This document shows, one piece after another, positions 16,684-24,051 of a stretch of 64,000 nt of DNA. Every line of letters begins with the position of its first letter. The first letter of the stretch is position 1. The stretch covers positions 1,736,001-1,800,000 of the forward strand of contig NZ_JBHSYQ010000003.1 in the NCBI RefSeq assembly GCF_042662225.1, written 5' to 3'. The notes under the pieces are model-generated. The model did not search any database. It was not told the DNA's origin and saw only the letters and a program-made list of their open reading frames with translations. The stretch comes from Nibribacter roseus. Lineage in GTDB: Bacteria > Bacteroidota > Bacteroidia > Cytophagales > Hymenobacteraceae. The position numbers and the translations under genes are program-made.

Positions 16684-16803
16684 GTAGGGACAGGTCGCGA
16701 CCTGTCCAATGCGGTAATTCAATGCAATACAGGCTGCCAGTTGCCAGGGCGCATGTTCCTAGCGCGGGGCAACCGTTTAGGACAGGTCGCGACCTGTCCC
16801 TAC
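16684..16803. repeat. palindromic element A: inverted copies of a 20-bp palindrome
   Basis: GGACAGGTCGCGACCTGTCC occurs at 16688-16707 and again at 16780-16799. Including the flanking gtag and ctac, arms 16684-16707 and 16780-16803 form a perfect 24-bp inverted repeat with a 72-bp centre. Confidence 0.85.
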
Positions 16804-16819
16804 ATTTTTATTTGGGTCT

Positions 16820-16892
16820 GTAGGGGCAATCCCTTGTGGTTGCCCATTACGTTTGCACCCGCGTTAGGGCAACCACAAGGGATTGCCCCTAC
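16820..16892. repeat. palindromic element B: 26-bp perfect inverted repeat
   Basis: Left arm 16820-16845 and right arm 16867-16892 are exact reverse complements (gtaggggcaatccc.. and ..gggattgcccctac) with a 21-bp loop. It sits 16 bp from element A and ends 5 bp before the dehydrogenase stop. Confidence 0.85.
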
Positions 16893-16897
16893 GATTT

Positions 16898-17902
16898 TTA
16901 CATCGTCACCAACGCTTTCATGAATCCGTCTGGGCGGTTGGTCAGGGCATGAAAGGCCTCTTCCATATTCTCCAGCGGGAAGGTATGGGTGTAGAGAATT
17001 TCAGGTTTCAGGCGGCCACTTTCCACGGCGTCTACGGCTTCTTTTATGCCGTCCAGGTACATCTGCGGGTCGCGTTCGTGGGCGTTGATGACGTCAAGGC
17101 CGCGCCAGTTCCAGAGTTGGATGTTCACCTGGCGCATGCCGTCTTGGTGGAAGCCTGCGATGATGAGTTTGCCACGTTCCTTGCACAACTCGCCTGCTAG
17201 ATTCAGGGGCCACTCCTTGCCAGTGCACTCAATGACGCGGTCGCAGAAGACGCCGCCCGTGAGTTCCTTTACCTGCTCAATGATTTGGTAATGGTCGTTC
17301 ATGGCGATGGTTTCATCGGCTCCGCACTTAGTGGCGATGTCCAGAGAGAACGGGCGCTGGGAGATGGCAATAACCCTGGCGCCCGCCTCTTTAGCCAATT
17401 GAACCAGTAAAGCGCCTAAAAACCCGATGCCTAGTATAGCCACGGTCTGACCTGCTTTGATGTCGGAGCGTTTGAAGATGTTCATAGCGCAGCCCAACGG
17501 CTCGCCTGGGAACGGTTTGCCTGCCAAGGACTCGGGTAGTTTTACTACGGATGTTGCCTCGGCCACATCATAGGCGGCGTAGGAGTTGTAGGAGAGGGCA
17601 GCTACGCGGTCACCTACTTTCAGGTCTTTCACGTCTTCGCCCACGGCGTCTATTACGCCCCAGCCTTCATGGCCTGGGTTGCCCGCAGAAACAGGATAGG
17701 TGAACCAGTCACGTCCTTCCCACACGGGAATATTGGAGGCGCAGAGGCCGCAGCCTTCCAGCTTGATGCGCACTTGGGTGGCGGTTGGCTCGGGCAGGGC
17801 TACTTCTTGTATTTCAACTTGCTTGGGCGCAATTAACACCGCCGCGGCCATGGTGGTGGCAACGGCGGTGTCTGGAGTGTCTTGTAAAATATCGGTTTGC
17901 AT
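16898..17902 (-). CDS. medium-chain zinc-type alcohol dehydrogenase
   Basis: This 334-residue MDR-family protein has the catalytic-zinc region GCGLCASNIP and NPGHEGWG and the cofactor-binding segment VAILGIGFLGALLVQLAKEAG. The four-cysteine structural-zinc lobe is missing, as in several sugar-alcohol and bacteriochlorophyllide-type dehydrogenases. The first 15 residues are low-complexity. It should oxidise a hydroxyl on a sugar or cyclitol using NAD(P). The glycosidase-epimerase gene ends only 4 bp upstream, so the genes are translationally close. A role in building an activated sugar for the neighbouring glycosyltransferases is inference. Confidence 0.85.
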   Translation of the reverse strand: MQTDILQDTPDTAVATTMAAAVLIAPKQVEIQEVALPEPTATQVRIKLEGCGLCASNIPVWEGRDWFTYPVSAGNPGHEGWGVIDAVGEDVKDLKVGDRVAALSYNSYAAYDVAEATSVVKLPESLAGKPFPGEPLGCAMNIFKRSDIKAGQTVAILGIGFLGALLVQLAKEAGARVIAISQRPFSLDIATKCGADETIAMNDHYQIIEQVKELTGGVFCDRVIECTGKEWPLNLAGELCKERGKLIIAGFHQDGMRQVNIQLWNWRGLDVINAHERDPQMYLDGIKEAVDAVESGRLKPEILYTHTFPLENMEEAFHALTNRPDGFMKALVTM

Positions 17903-17906
17903 AAAA

Positions 17907-19967
17907 CTAAGCGACGGCTACGTTATCGGTTTCGGCTTCAACGGCGGTGGCAACGGGGGCGGGCAAAGACACTTCAATGCCTCTGGTTTCGCAGAGCCAC
18001 TGGTAGAGTTTGGCAACGCCTTCCTGCACGCTGTTCTTGGGGTACCAGCCCGTGGCTTCGTGGAACTTGCGGATGTCAGACACATAATAGTGCTGGTCGC
18101 CAGGGCGCCAATCACCGAAGCTCAGGTTCACTTTCTTGCCACGGTAGGTGCCAATCAGGTCTAAGAGTTCTAACAAGCTGGTGGTGTTTTTCACGCCGCC
18201 GCCAATGTTGAACGCCTGCCCCGAGAGGTCTTTCATGTTCTCCTGCGCGAGCAAGAACGCGTCTACCAGGTCTTCCACGTACAAGATGTCGCGTACCTGT
18301 TTGCCGTCGCCGTAGATGCTGATGGGCTTGTTTTCAATGGCGCGTATGGCGAAGTGCGCTACCCAGCCCTGGTCTTCATTGCCGTACTGGTGCGGACCGT
18401 AGATGCAGCTCATTCTGAACACCACGGCAGGCAGGCCATAGGTACGGGCGTAGTCTACCACGTACTGGTCGGCAGCGCCTTTGGAACAGCCGTAGGGGCT
18501 GTGGAAATCCAGCGAACGGGCCTCTGAAATACCGTTGGCTTTGATGGTTTTGTCTGAGGGGTTGTAGCGGGTGCCGTTCTCAATGAAGCGCAAATCCTCC
18601 AAGCCGCCGTACACTTTATTGGTAGAGGTGAACACCAGCGGGGGCGGCGTTTTTTGGGCTCTGATGGCTTCCAGCACGTTCACCACGCCACGGGCGTTGA
18701 TTTCAAAGTCCTGGATTGGGCCTGTCAAAGAAGTAGTCACCGCTACCTGCGCCGCGAAGTGGAACACTTCATTGGCGTATTTCATCACGCGCTTCACCGA
18801 CTGCAAATCACGGATGTCGCCTACGTACACTTCCAGCTTGTCGCCGTAGTTTTCGTGCAGCCACTGTAGGTTACGCTCTACACCCGTGCGGGAAAGATTA
18901 TCAAAAATGAGCACGCGCTTGCCTTGCTCTAAAAGGCGCTTGGCCAAGTTGGTGCCCACAAAGCCAGCACCGCCCGTTACCACAGAATAGCGCTCCTGCT
19001 CAGAGAACTTCTCTTTGCGCTGTATGAAGTTGAATTTCTCCAGCCCCTCCAATCCATTTTCGGCCCAGAGGCGGTACAGGAGTTTGGGAGAGCCGTCTGT
19101 GTTTTTCAGCCCGAAGAAATATTCGCGGTCGTCCACGTGGAACCCGCCTACGGTAGAGCGCTCCAAATCCAAGTCATGCAGGCTGTACCAGTACACTTTG
19201 TTCACGGCCTGTTGGCACACGTTGCGGAACTCCTGCAGTTGTTTGAACTCGTCGTGTTGCCAGGTGGAGAAACCTGCTTCGGTAATCCAGAGCTCGGCTT
19301 TGGAGTTGTTGTGGTTCAGGACTTCGCGCACGCGGGAGATGTTGGTTTCCCAGCCTTCCCACATCTGGTCGAAGACATCGGGGAATCCGTGAATACCTAC
19401 GGCATCAATGTACTGCATCACGCCGCGGTCAAACATGAGCTGCAGCCAGTTAGGGTCAATGGGACTCATGCCGCCCAGCACGGTTTTCTTACCGCGGTGC
19501 TTCGCCCAATAAGCCGCGCCGCCAATCATTTCGGCAAACTTGTCCCAGCTGTGGTCTAGCGTGTAGTCATATTCTACTTTGTTGTTCGGCTCGTTCCAGA
19601 GTTCTACCCACTCAAAGTGCTCGCCCAAGTCTGTGATAATCACGTCCAGAAAATCGGCGAAGGCTTTTAAATCTCTGGGCGGGGAAGAGGTTTTGGCTAC
19701 CTCGCCTAAGGATGGTGGGGTGTATAAAAAACATGGCAGTACCTTCACCTGTTGGGCGAGGGTAGGGATGAGCCAGTCATACCATTCTTTGCCGCTTGGG
19801 GTGTAGTAGTCGGCCCAGGAGATGCCCGTTCGCAGTTCGGTTACGCCCAGTTCTTTCAGCTCCGCGAGGACTTTTTCTACGCGGGCGTGTTCATTGGGCT
19901 GGAACCATTCCACAATGCCAATGGTGGGGGCGGCGAGGGAGGTGTGTTTTGTTTTGATATTATTCAT
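17907..19967 (-). CDS. bifunctional fusion: glycosidase-like (clan A) barrel plus NAD-dependent sugar epimerase
   Basis: In this 686-residue protein, residues 10-315 form a TIM-barrel glycosidase-like domain with WNEPN (acid/base E126) and WITEAGF (nucleophile-position E230), as in clan GH-A/GH39-like enzymes. Residues about 327-660 are an extended SDR epimerase with TGGAGFVGTN (331-340), FTSTNKVYG and SPYGCSKGAAD (Y492, K496), closest in feel to CDP-paratose/tyvelose 2-epimerases. There is no signal peptide, so the glycosidase domain would be cytosolic, which is odd for polymer hydrolysis and may mean a binding or transfer role. The C-terminal tail is A/V/T-rich. It is followed after 4 bp by the dehydrogenase gene. 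Confidence 0.85.
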   Translation of the reverse strand: MNNIKTKHTSLAAPTIGIVEWFQPNEHARVEKVLAELKELGVTELRTGISWADYYTPSGKEWYDWLIPTLAQQVKVLPCFLYTPPSLGEVAKTSSPPRDLKAFADFLDVIITDLGEHFEWVELWNEPNNKVEYDYTLDHSWDKFAEMIGGAAYWAKHRGKKTVLGGMSPIDPNWLQLMFDRGVMQYIDAVGIHGFPDVFDQMWEGWETNISRVREVLNHNNSKAELWITEAGFSTWQHDEFKQLQEFRNVCQQAVNKVYWYSLHDLDLERSTVGGFHVDDREYFFGLKNTDGSPKLLYRLWAENGLEGLEKFNFIQRKEKFSEQERYSVVTGGAGFVGTNLAKRLLEQGKRVLIFDNLSRTGVERNLQWLHENYGDKLEVYVGDIRDLQSVKRVMKYANEVFHFAAQVAVTTSLTGPIQDFEINARGVVNVLEAIRAQKTPPPLVFTSTNKVYGGLEDLRFIENGTRYNPSDKTIKANGISEARSLDFHSPYGCSKGAADQYVVDYARTYGLPAVVFRMSCIYGPHQYGNEDQGWVAHFAIRAIENKPISIYGDGKQVRDILYVEDLVDAFLLAQENMKDLSGQAFNIGGGVKNTTSLLELLDLIGTYRGKKVNLSFGDWRPGDQHYYVSDIRKFHEATGWYPKNSVQEGVAKLYQWLCETRGIEVSLPAPVATAVEAETDNVAVA

Positions 19968-19968
19968 A

Positions 19969-20008
19969 GCGTTTTTAGCTTCTTTTGGGAAAAACAGGTC
20001 AGAAACGC
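19969..20008. repeat. dispersed hairpin family copy within operon
   Basis: gcgtttttagct pairs imperfectly with aggtcagaaacgc. It occupies nearly all of the 45-bp gap between the epimerase stop and the fusion-gene start. Confidence 0.65.
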
Positions 20009-20012
20009 GGGC

Positions 20013-21137
20013 TTAAACCGTTAAGCCTCTAGCGGCCAACTCGGCGCTGGCCTCACTCACGCGGTCATACGCAATCTGTCCCTCCAGCCAGTCGGCCAGC
20101 TCAGTTAATCCGCTGTTAAAGTCTACCTGCGGGTAAAAGCCCAGTACCTCTTTGGCCAGGCTGATGTCGGCGTAGCAATGACGGATGTCGCCCACGCGGT
20201 ACTTGCCCGTGATTTCTGGCATCAACTCCTGCTTGCCCATTACCTCGGCCAGACGCTCGCCAATTTCTCTGATGGTGTAGTTGTTGCCGCTGCCCACGTT
20301 AAACACTTGGCCCGCGGCTTCTTCTTTCTCCATGGCTAAACGACAAGCCAAGGCCACATCACGCACATGCACGAAGTCGCGCTGTTGGTTTCCGTCCTCA
20401 AAAATCATGGGCGCATTGTTGTTCAGGAAGCGCGAGGCGAAGATGGCCAGCACACCCGTGTATGGGTTAGAGAGCGCCTGGCGCGTGCCGTACACGTTGA
20501 AGAAGCGCATGGCCACCGTAGGGATGTTGTAAGCACGGCCCACCATTAAGCAAAGGCGTTCCTGGTCATATTTAGAAAGCGCGTACACCGATGATAGCGA
20601 CGGGATTTTAGATTCTGGCGTGGGCACCGGCTGTAACTTTCCGCCTTGGCCGTCTTTCAGTTCCCATTCACCAGCCTTCAGTTGCTCCAACCCGCGCTCG
20701 GCGGCAATCACTTTCTCACCCGTAGGGGAAGTATAAAGCCCTTCGCCGTAAATGCTCATGCTGGAGGCCACTACCAACTTACTCACAGGCTTCTCAATGA
20801 GGCACTCCAGTAAAACGGCAGTGCCGATGTTATTCACATCGGTGTACTCCTTGATTTCATACATGCTCTGGCCCACGCCTACCATGGCGGCGAAATGGAA
20901 CACAGCGTCTACGCCCTCCAAAGCTTTCATAACGGCGGCTTTGTCACGCACGTCGCCTATCTGCAGTTCTACAGCTGGGTTCAGGTACTCGGGGCGCTCG
21001 CAGTCTTTGCCGTGCACCTGCTCCGAAAGGTTGTCCAGCGCACGGACTTCATACCCAAAGTTGATTAATTCATCTGCCAGGTGCGAGCCAATAAAGCCTG
21101 CACCGCCTGTAATCAAGACTTTCTTTTTCATAGTCAT
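20013..21137 (-). CDS. NAD-dependent nucleotide-sugar epimerase/dehydratase
   Basis: This 374-residue extended SDR starts MTMKKKVLITGGAGFIGSHL, with an alternative ATG two codons in. It shows the NAD motif TGGAGFIGSHLADEL, the substrate-site VVASSMSIYGEG, the catalytic YALSK motif, and a C-terminal DFVHVRDVALAC segment. This is the GalE/UDP-glucuronate epimerase type, acting on UDP- or dTDP-activated hexoses in the cytosol. An insert between the S and Y motifs (GLEQLKAGEWELKDGQGG) is longer than in GalE. It is preceded by an SDR gene 21 bp upstream and followed by the fusion gene, so it is probably the second gene of the operon. Confidence 0.87.
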   Translation of the reverse strand: MTMKKKVLITGGAGFIGSHLADELINFGYEVRALDNLSEQVHGKDCERPEYLNPAVELQIGDVRDKAAVMKALEGVDAVFHFAAMVGVGQSMYEIKEYTDVNNIGTAVLLECLIEKPVSKLVVASSMSIYGEGLYTSPTGEKVIAAERGLEQLKAGEWELKDGQGGKLQPVPTPESKIPSLSSVYALSKYDQERLCLMVGRAYNIPTVAMRFFNVYGTRQALSNPYTGVLAIFASRFLNNNAPMIFEDGNQQRDFVHVRDVALACRLAMEKEEAAGQVFNVGSGNNYTIREIGERLAEVMGKQELMPEITGKYRVGDIRHCYADISLAKEVLGFYPQVDFNSGLTELADWLEGQIAYDRVSEASAELAARGLTV

Positions 21138-21158
21138 TCGTGGGTGTTTTTTAGGGGG

Positions 21159-21872
21159 TTAAAAGGGTTGCGGCGTTGGCCGAATGGTGAGGTGGTTCAA
21201 CGAGACATGCCGCGGTTGCCGCAAGGCAAACAGCACGGTCTCGGCCACTTCATCAGCACTTAAGGCTCCGTACCCGATAGATTCTACTGTGTTATATCCA
21301 GAAATGGTGTTTTCAAAGAAGTGGGTGTCCGTAACCCCTGGGGCGATGGTGGTGACCCTTAATTTGGGCAGCGTCTCCTGCCGCAAAGTTTCCGCGATGA
21401 TGTTGAGCGCACTTTTGCTGGCCGCGTAAATGCCACCGTACGGGTACGCCTGCCCCGCTGATACGGAGCTGATGATAATCACATCGCCGTAGCCTTTTTC
21501 CACCATGGCGGGGGTGAACGATCTGATAAGTCTTAGGGTACCCATGAGGTTTAGTTCCAGCACTGCTTGCCATTTAGCAGGGTCGCCCTCAGTAAGTTTC
21601 TCATGTATTCCACGTCCAGCACAGCATATCAGCACGTCTGGGTGCCCGTGGGTTTGGGTTATGTGGTTGTAAAGCTTGTCAACGTCTTCTGGGTTGGTGA
21701 CATCACAGAGGCAATGGTCAATTTCAGCTGACCCGTCCCAAGGCACTACATCGGCTACAATAACCTTTATGCCAGCTAATGCCAGCTTCTCCGCAATAGC
21801 TCTTCCAATTCCAGACGCTCCGCCGCTAACCAGAGCGAGGGAAGGAGTAGAAGAGGAAGGATCTTTTACCAT
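21159..21872 (-). CDS. short-chain dehydrogenase/reductase (SDR)
   Basis: A classical 237-residue SDR: NAD(P) motif SGGASGIGRAIAEKL (16-30), an acidic residue after the second strand (VIVADVV), which favours NAD, CCAGRG in place of NNAG, S136 and Y149-x3-K153 catalytic residues, and the PGVTDTHFF substrate loop. It is probably the first gene of the minus-strand glycan operon, since more than 600 bp without genes lies upstream. It may reduce or oxidise a sugar or a lipid-linked intermediate. The substrate cannot be inferred from sequence. Confidence 0.85.
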   Translation of the reverse strand: MVKDPSSSTPSLALVSGGASGIGRAIAEKLALAGIKVIVADVVPWDGSAEIDHCLCDVTNPEDVDKLYNHITQTHGHPDVLICCAGRGIHEKLTEGDPAKWQAVLELNLMGTLRLIRSFTPAMVEKGYGDVIIISSVSAGQAYPYGGIYAASKSALNIIAETLRQETLPKLRVTTIAPGVTDTHFFENTISGYNTVESIGYGALSADEVAETVLFALRQPRHVSLNHLTIRPTPQPF

Positions 21873-22280
21873 AGAAGAAGATGCTGAATAATTTCTATAT
21901 AGCTTTTTTGCTTTTAAAGCTTCAAAACGTGAAAGCGTAGGGTAGGGTTGTAGAAGAAGCTTCTTCTTCGTATAAATACGGATGTGCGTTTTAGTTGAAG
22001 CGTTGTGGAAAAGGTGGTGGAAAAGTGTCGGTAAATAGGATTGTTAAAATTGTACTCCTGGTGAAGGTAGATTTCTCTTTGAAGACTAAGGTGGGGTGCT
22101 AAAGTATTATATTAAGATTTTTACAGGCTTATATACTGGCCATAGAACCACAGATTTATAATGTTGAAAAATATATGGCCATAATTGCAACTATAGCTGA
22201 TAGAGTTACTACCAGAAGAAGAGAAAGCGTTCAAAGAAGAGGCTGCAATAACTCTGGTTCTTTGAAGAAATATGGAGAAA

Positions 22281-22336
22281 GGTAATGTGTGTTTTTGGCC
22301 TGTTTTTCTTAGAACAAGCCGAAAACACACATTACC
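22281..22336. repeat. dispersed hairpin family copy with long outer arms
   Basis: ggtaatgtgtgtttt and gaaaacacacattacc pair outside the ggcctg/caagcc core. The outer sequence is unlike other copies but remains complementary. Confidence 0.9.
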
Positions 22337-22390
22337 AACTATTCTTTGCTCAAAAGATCTCAAAGTATCCTGCAGGTGCAAAAAATGAAT

Positions 22391-22428
22391 AAAAAAGCCC
22401 TCACAGGATTAGAAATACTGTGAGGGCT
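22391..22428 (-). terminator. Rho-independent terminator of the CorC-like gene
   Basis: On the minus strand, agccctcacag and ctgtgagggct form an 11-bp stem with an 11-nt loop, followed by six T residues. It lies 49 bp beyond the stop of the CorC-like gene. Confidence 0.85.
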
Positions 22429-22437
22429 CTCCACTTA

Positions 22438-22471
22438 TTTTAGGCCTGTTTTTCATGAAACAGGCCTAAAA
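22438..22471. repeat. dispersed hairpin family copy
   Basis: ttttaggcctg and caggcctaaaa are perfect arms around ttttt-catg-aaa. It stands directly beyond the CorC-like gene stop and just before that gene's true terminator. Confidence 0.85.
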
Positions 22472-22476
22472 CAGCA

Positions 22477-23787
22477 TTACAAAATATCGTTCCGCTTGTC
22501 CTCGGTAATGGTTAAAAGTACCTTTTCTACGTTACGATCAGTTTTTTCAATAATGTTGAATTCATACACCCCATGCACCACTGTGTCACCAATGTCTGGG
22601 ATGCGGCCATAAATCATATTGATAAAGCCGCCGACGGTTTCGTAGTCATCGCCTTCAGGTAAAGGGTAGGGCAGGAAGTCATTGGCATCTTGAATAGAGG
22701 CACCTGGTACCACTTTGTATTTAAAGTCACCTACTTTCTCTACAATGGGCACTTCTTCATCATACTCATCCTGAATCTCGCCAACCAGTTCCTCTATGAT
22801 GTCTTCAATGGTGACAATGCCCGAGGTTCCGCCAAATTCATCTGACACCACGGCTATGTGCATGCGGTTGCTCTGGAAGTCTTTGAGCAGGCGGCTGATG
22901 CGTTTGGTTTCAGGTACAAAGTAGGCTTGTCGCATAAGTTTCTCCAGACTGACTTTCTCACCGGCCCTTAACACCACCAGCAGGTCTTTCACATACAAGA
23001 TGCCCACAATGTTGTCAATGGTGTCGCGGTAAACGGGAATGCGGGTGTAGCCTTCGTTGAATACCACTTCAAAAATTTCATCTTCGGTGGAGTCTAAGTC
23101 AAGGGCTATGAGTTTGGTGCGGGGCACCATGATCTGCTTGACCATGCGCTCGTTAAACTCGAATACATTCTCAATTAGTTCTTGTTGGCTATTGCCAATC
23201 TCGCCGCTTTCGGCGCTCTGCTCAAACAAAAGGCGAAGTTCCTCGGCGGTGTGTACCTCAGAGCCGTGCATGGGCGTAATGCCAACCCTCCGCAGAATAA
23301 AATTAGAGAACCCATTCAGCACCCAGATAAAAGGCAGCAGAATGTAATATACAATCCGCAGCGGAATGGCTACGGCCAACGTGGTTGACTCGGGCCGCTG
23401 AATGGCCAGCGATTTTGGAGCCAGCTCCCCAAACACAATGTGCAGCACCGTTATCACAGCAAAGGAAATAGGCAAGGCAATCTGGTGAGCTAACTCAGGG
23501 TCTGGGGCAAAGCCCAAGGCATGCATGATCTCAATTACAATTTCAGACACCACACCCTCGCCAATCCATCCTAGCCCAAGAGAAGCAAGGGTGATGCCCA
23601 ATTGCGTGGCAGATAAATAGGCATCTAGGTGCCCTATCATGTGGTGGGCCACTTTGGCCAGACTGTTACCAGCCTGTGCTCTCAGTTCTATTTGGGACGA
23701 GCGTACCTTTACCAGCGCAAATTCAGCGGCTACAAAGAACCCGTTCAGCGCTACCAGAAAAAGGGTTAAAAAAATGTTGAGTATCAT
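22477..23787 (-). CDS. CNNM/CorC-HlyC family membrane protein (hemolysin family)
   Basis: This 436-residue protein has an N-terminal CNNM (DUF21) domain with about four membrane helices (residues 1-200, including a NGFFVAAEFALVKVR start). A CBS pair follows at about 205-335 (motifs MVPRTKLIALD and GYTRIPVYRDT), then a C-terminal CorC_HlyC domain (about 345-430, with DDYETVGGFI). Such proteins are implicated in Mg2+/Co2+ efflux or homeostasis at the inner membrane, and the older hemolysin name is misleading. It is a single gene with its own terminator, and the divergent DsbD gene starts 264 bp away. Confidence 0.9.
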   Translation of the reverse strand: MILNIFLTLFLVALNGFFVAAEFALVKVRSSQIELRAQAGNSLAKVAHHMIGHLDAYLSATQLGITLASLGLGWIGEGVVSEIVIEIMHALGFAPDPELAHQIALPISFAVITVLHIVFGELAPKSLAIQRPESTTLAVAIPLRIVYYILLPFIWVLNGFSNFILRRVGITPMHGSEVHTAEELRLLFEQSAESGEIGNSQQELIENVFEFNERMVKQIMVPRTKLIALDLDSTEDEIFEVVFNEGYTRIPVYRDTIDNIVGILYVKDLLVVLRAGEKVSLEKLMRQAYFVPETKRISRLLKDFQSNRMHIAVVSDEFGGTSGIVTIEDIIEELVGEIQDEYDEEVPIVEKVGDFKYKVVPGASIQDANDFLPYPLPEGDDYETVGGFINMIYGRIPDIGDTVVHGVYEFNIIEKTDRNVEKVLLTITEDKRNDIL

Positions 23788-24051
23788 AGTTGGTCAGAGG
23801 TTGCCAGGGTACAGGCAGACCACATGCGTCAAATTTAACGGTTTATCTGCACTATCAAAGTGACGGTAATCGTTTCATGTACGTGAAATCATGCAGAAAG
23901 TAAAATCTGGTGTACAGGCGGAAACCTGAGTTAGTACGGGTTTGTAAGGTAATTGTGTAAATTTGCTTTTCTTCTGCAAAAGGTTGCCTGTAGCACAATA
24001 CCTTCGCTCCGGTTTTTTTCCTGCGCAGCTTGTTAGTCTTAAAAAAATCAA

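Larger units (their letters stand above)
21873..22476. other. 604-bp gap upstream of the glycan operon
   Basis: No convincing gene is present. The gap contains a 16-bp palindrome agaagaagcttcttct (21952-21967), two hairpin-family copies (22281-22336 and 22438-22471) and the CorC terminator (22391-22428). The AT-rich stretch 22030-22260 is the likely place for the operon promoter, but no clear -33/-7 pair was found. Confidence 0.6.

Noticed and set aside
22121..22381. An 86-codon minus-strand ORF upstream of the glycan operon
   Set aside because: It runs through a hairpin-family copy, and its composition matches spacer, so it is not called a gene.
22477..23787. Hemolysin or toxin
   Set aside because: The hemolysin name for CNNM/CorC proteins is historical. 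The domains indicate divalent-cation homeostasis.
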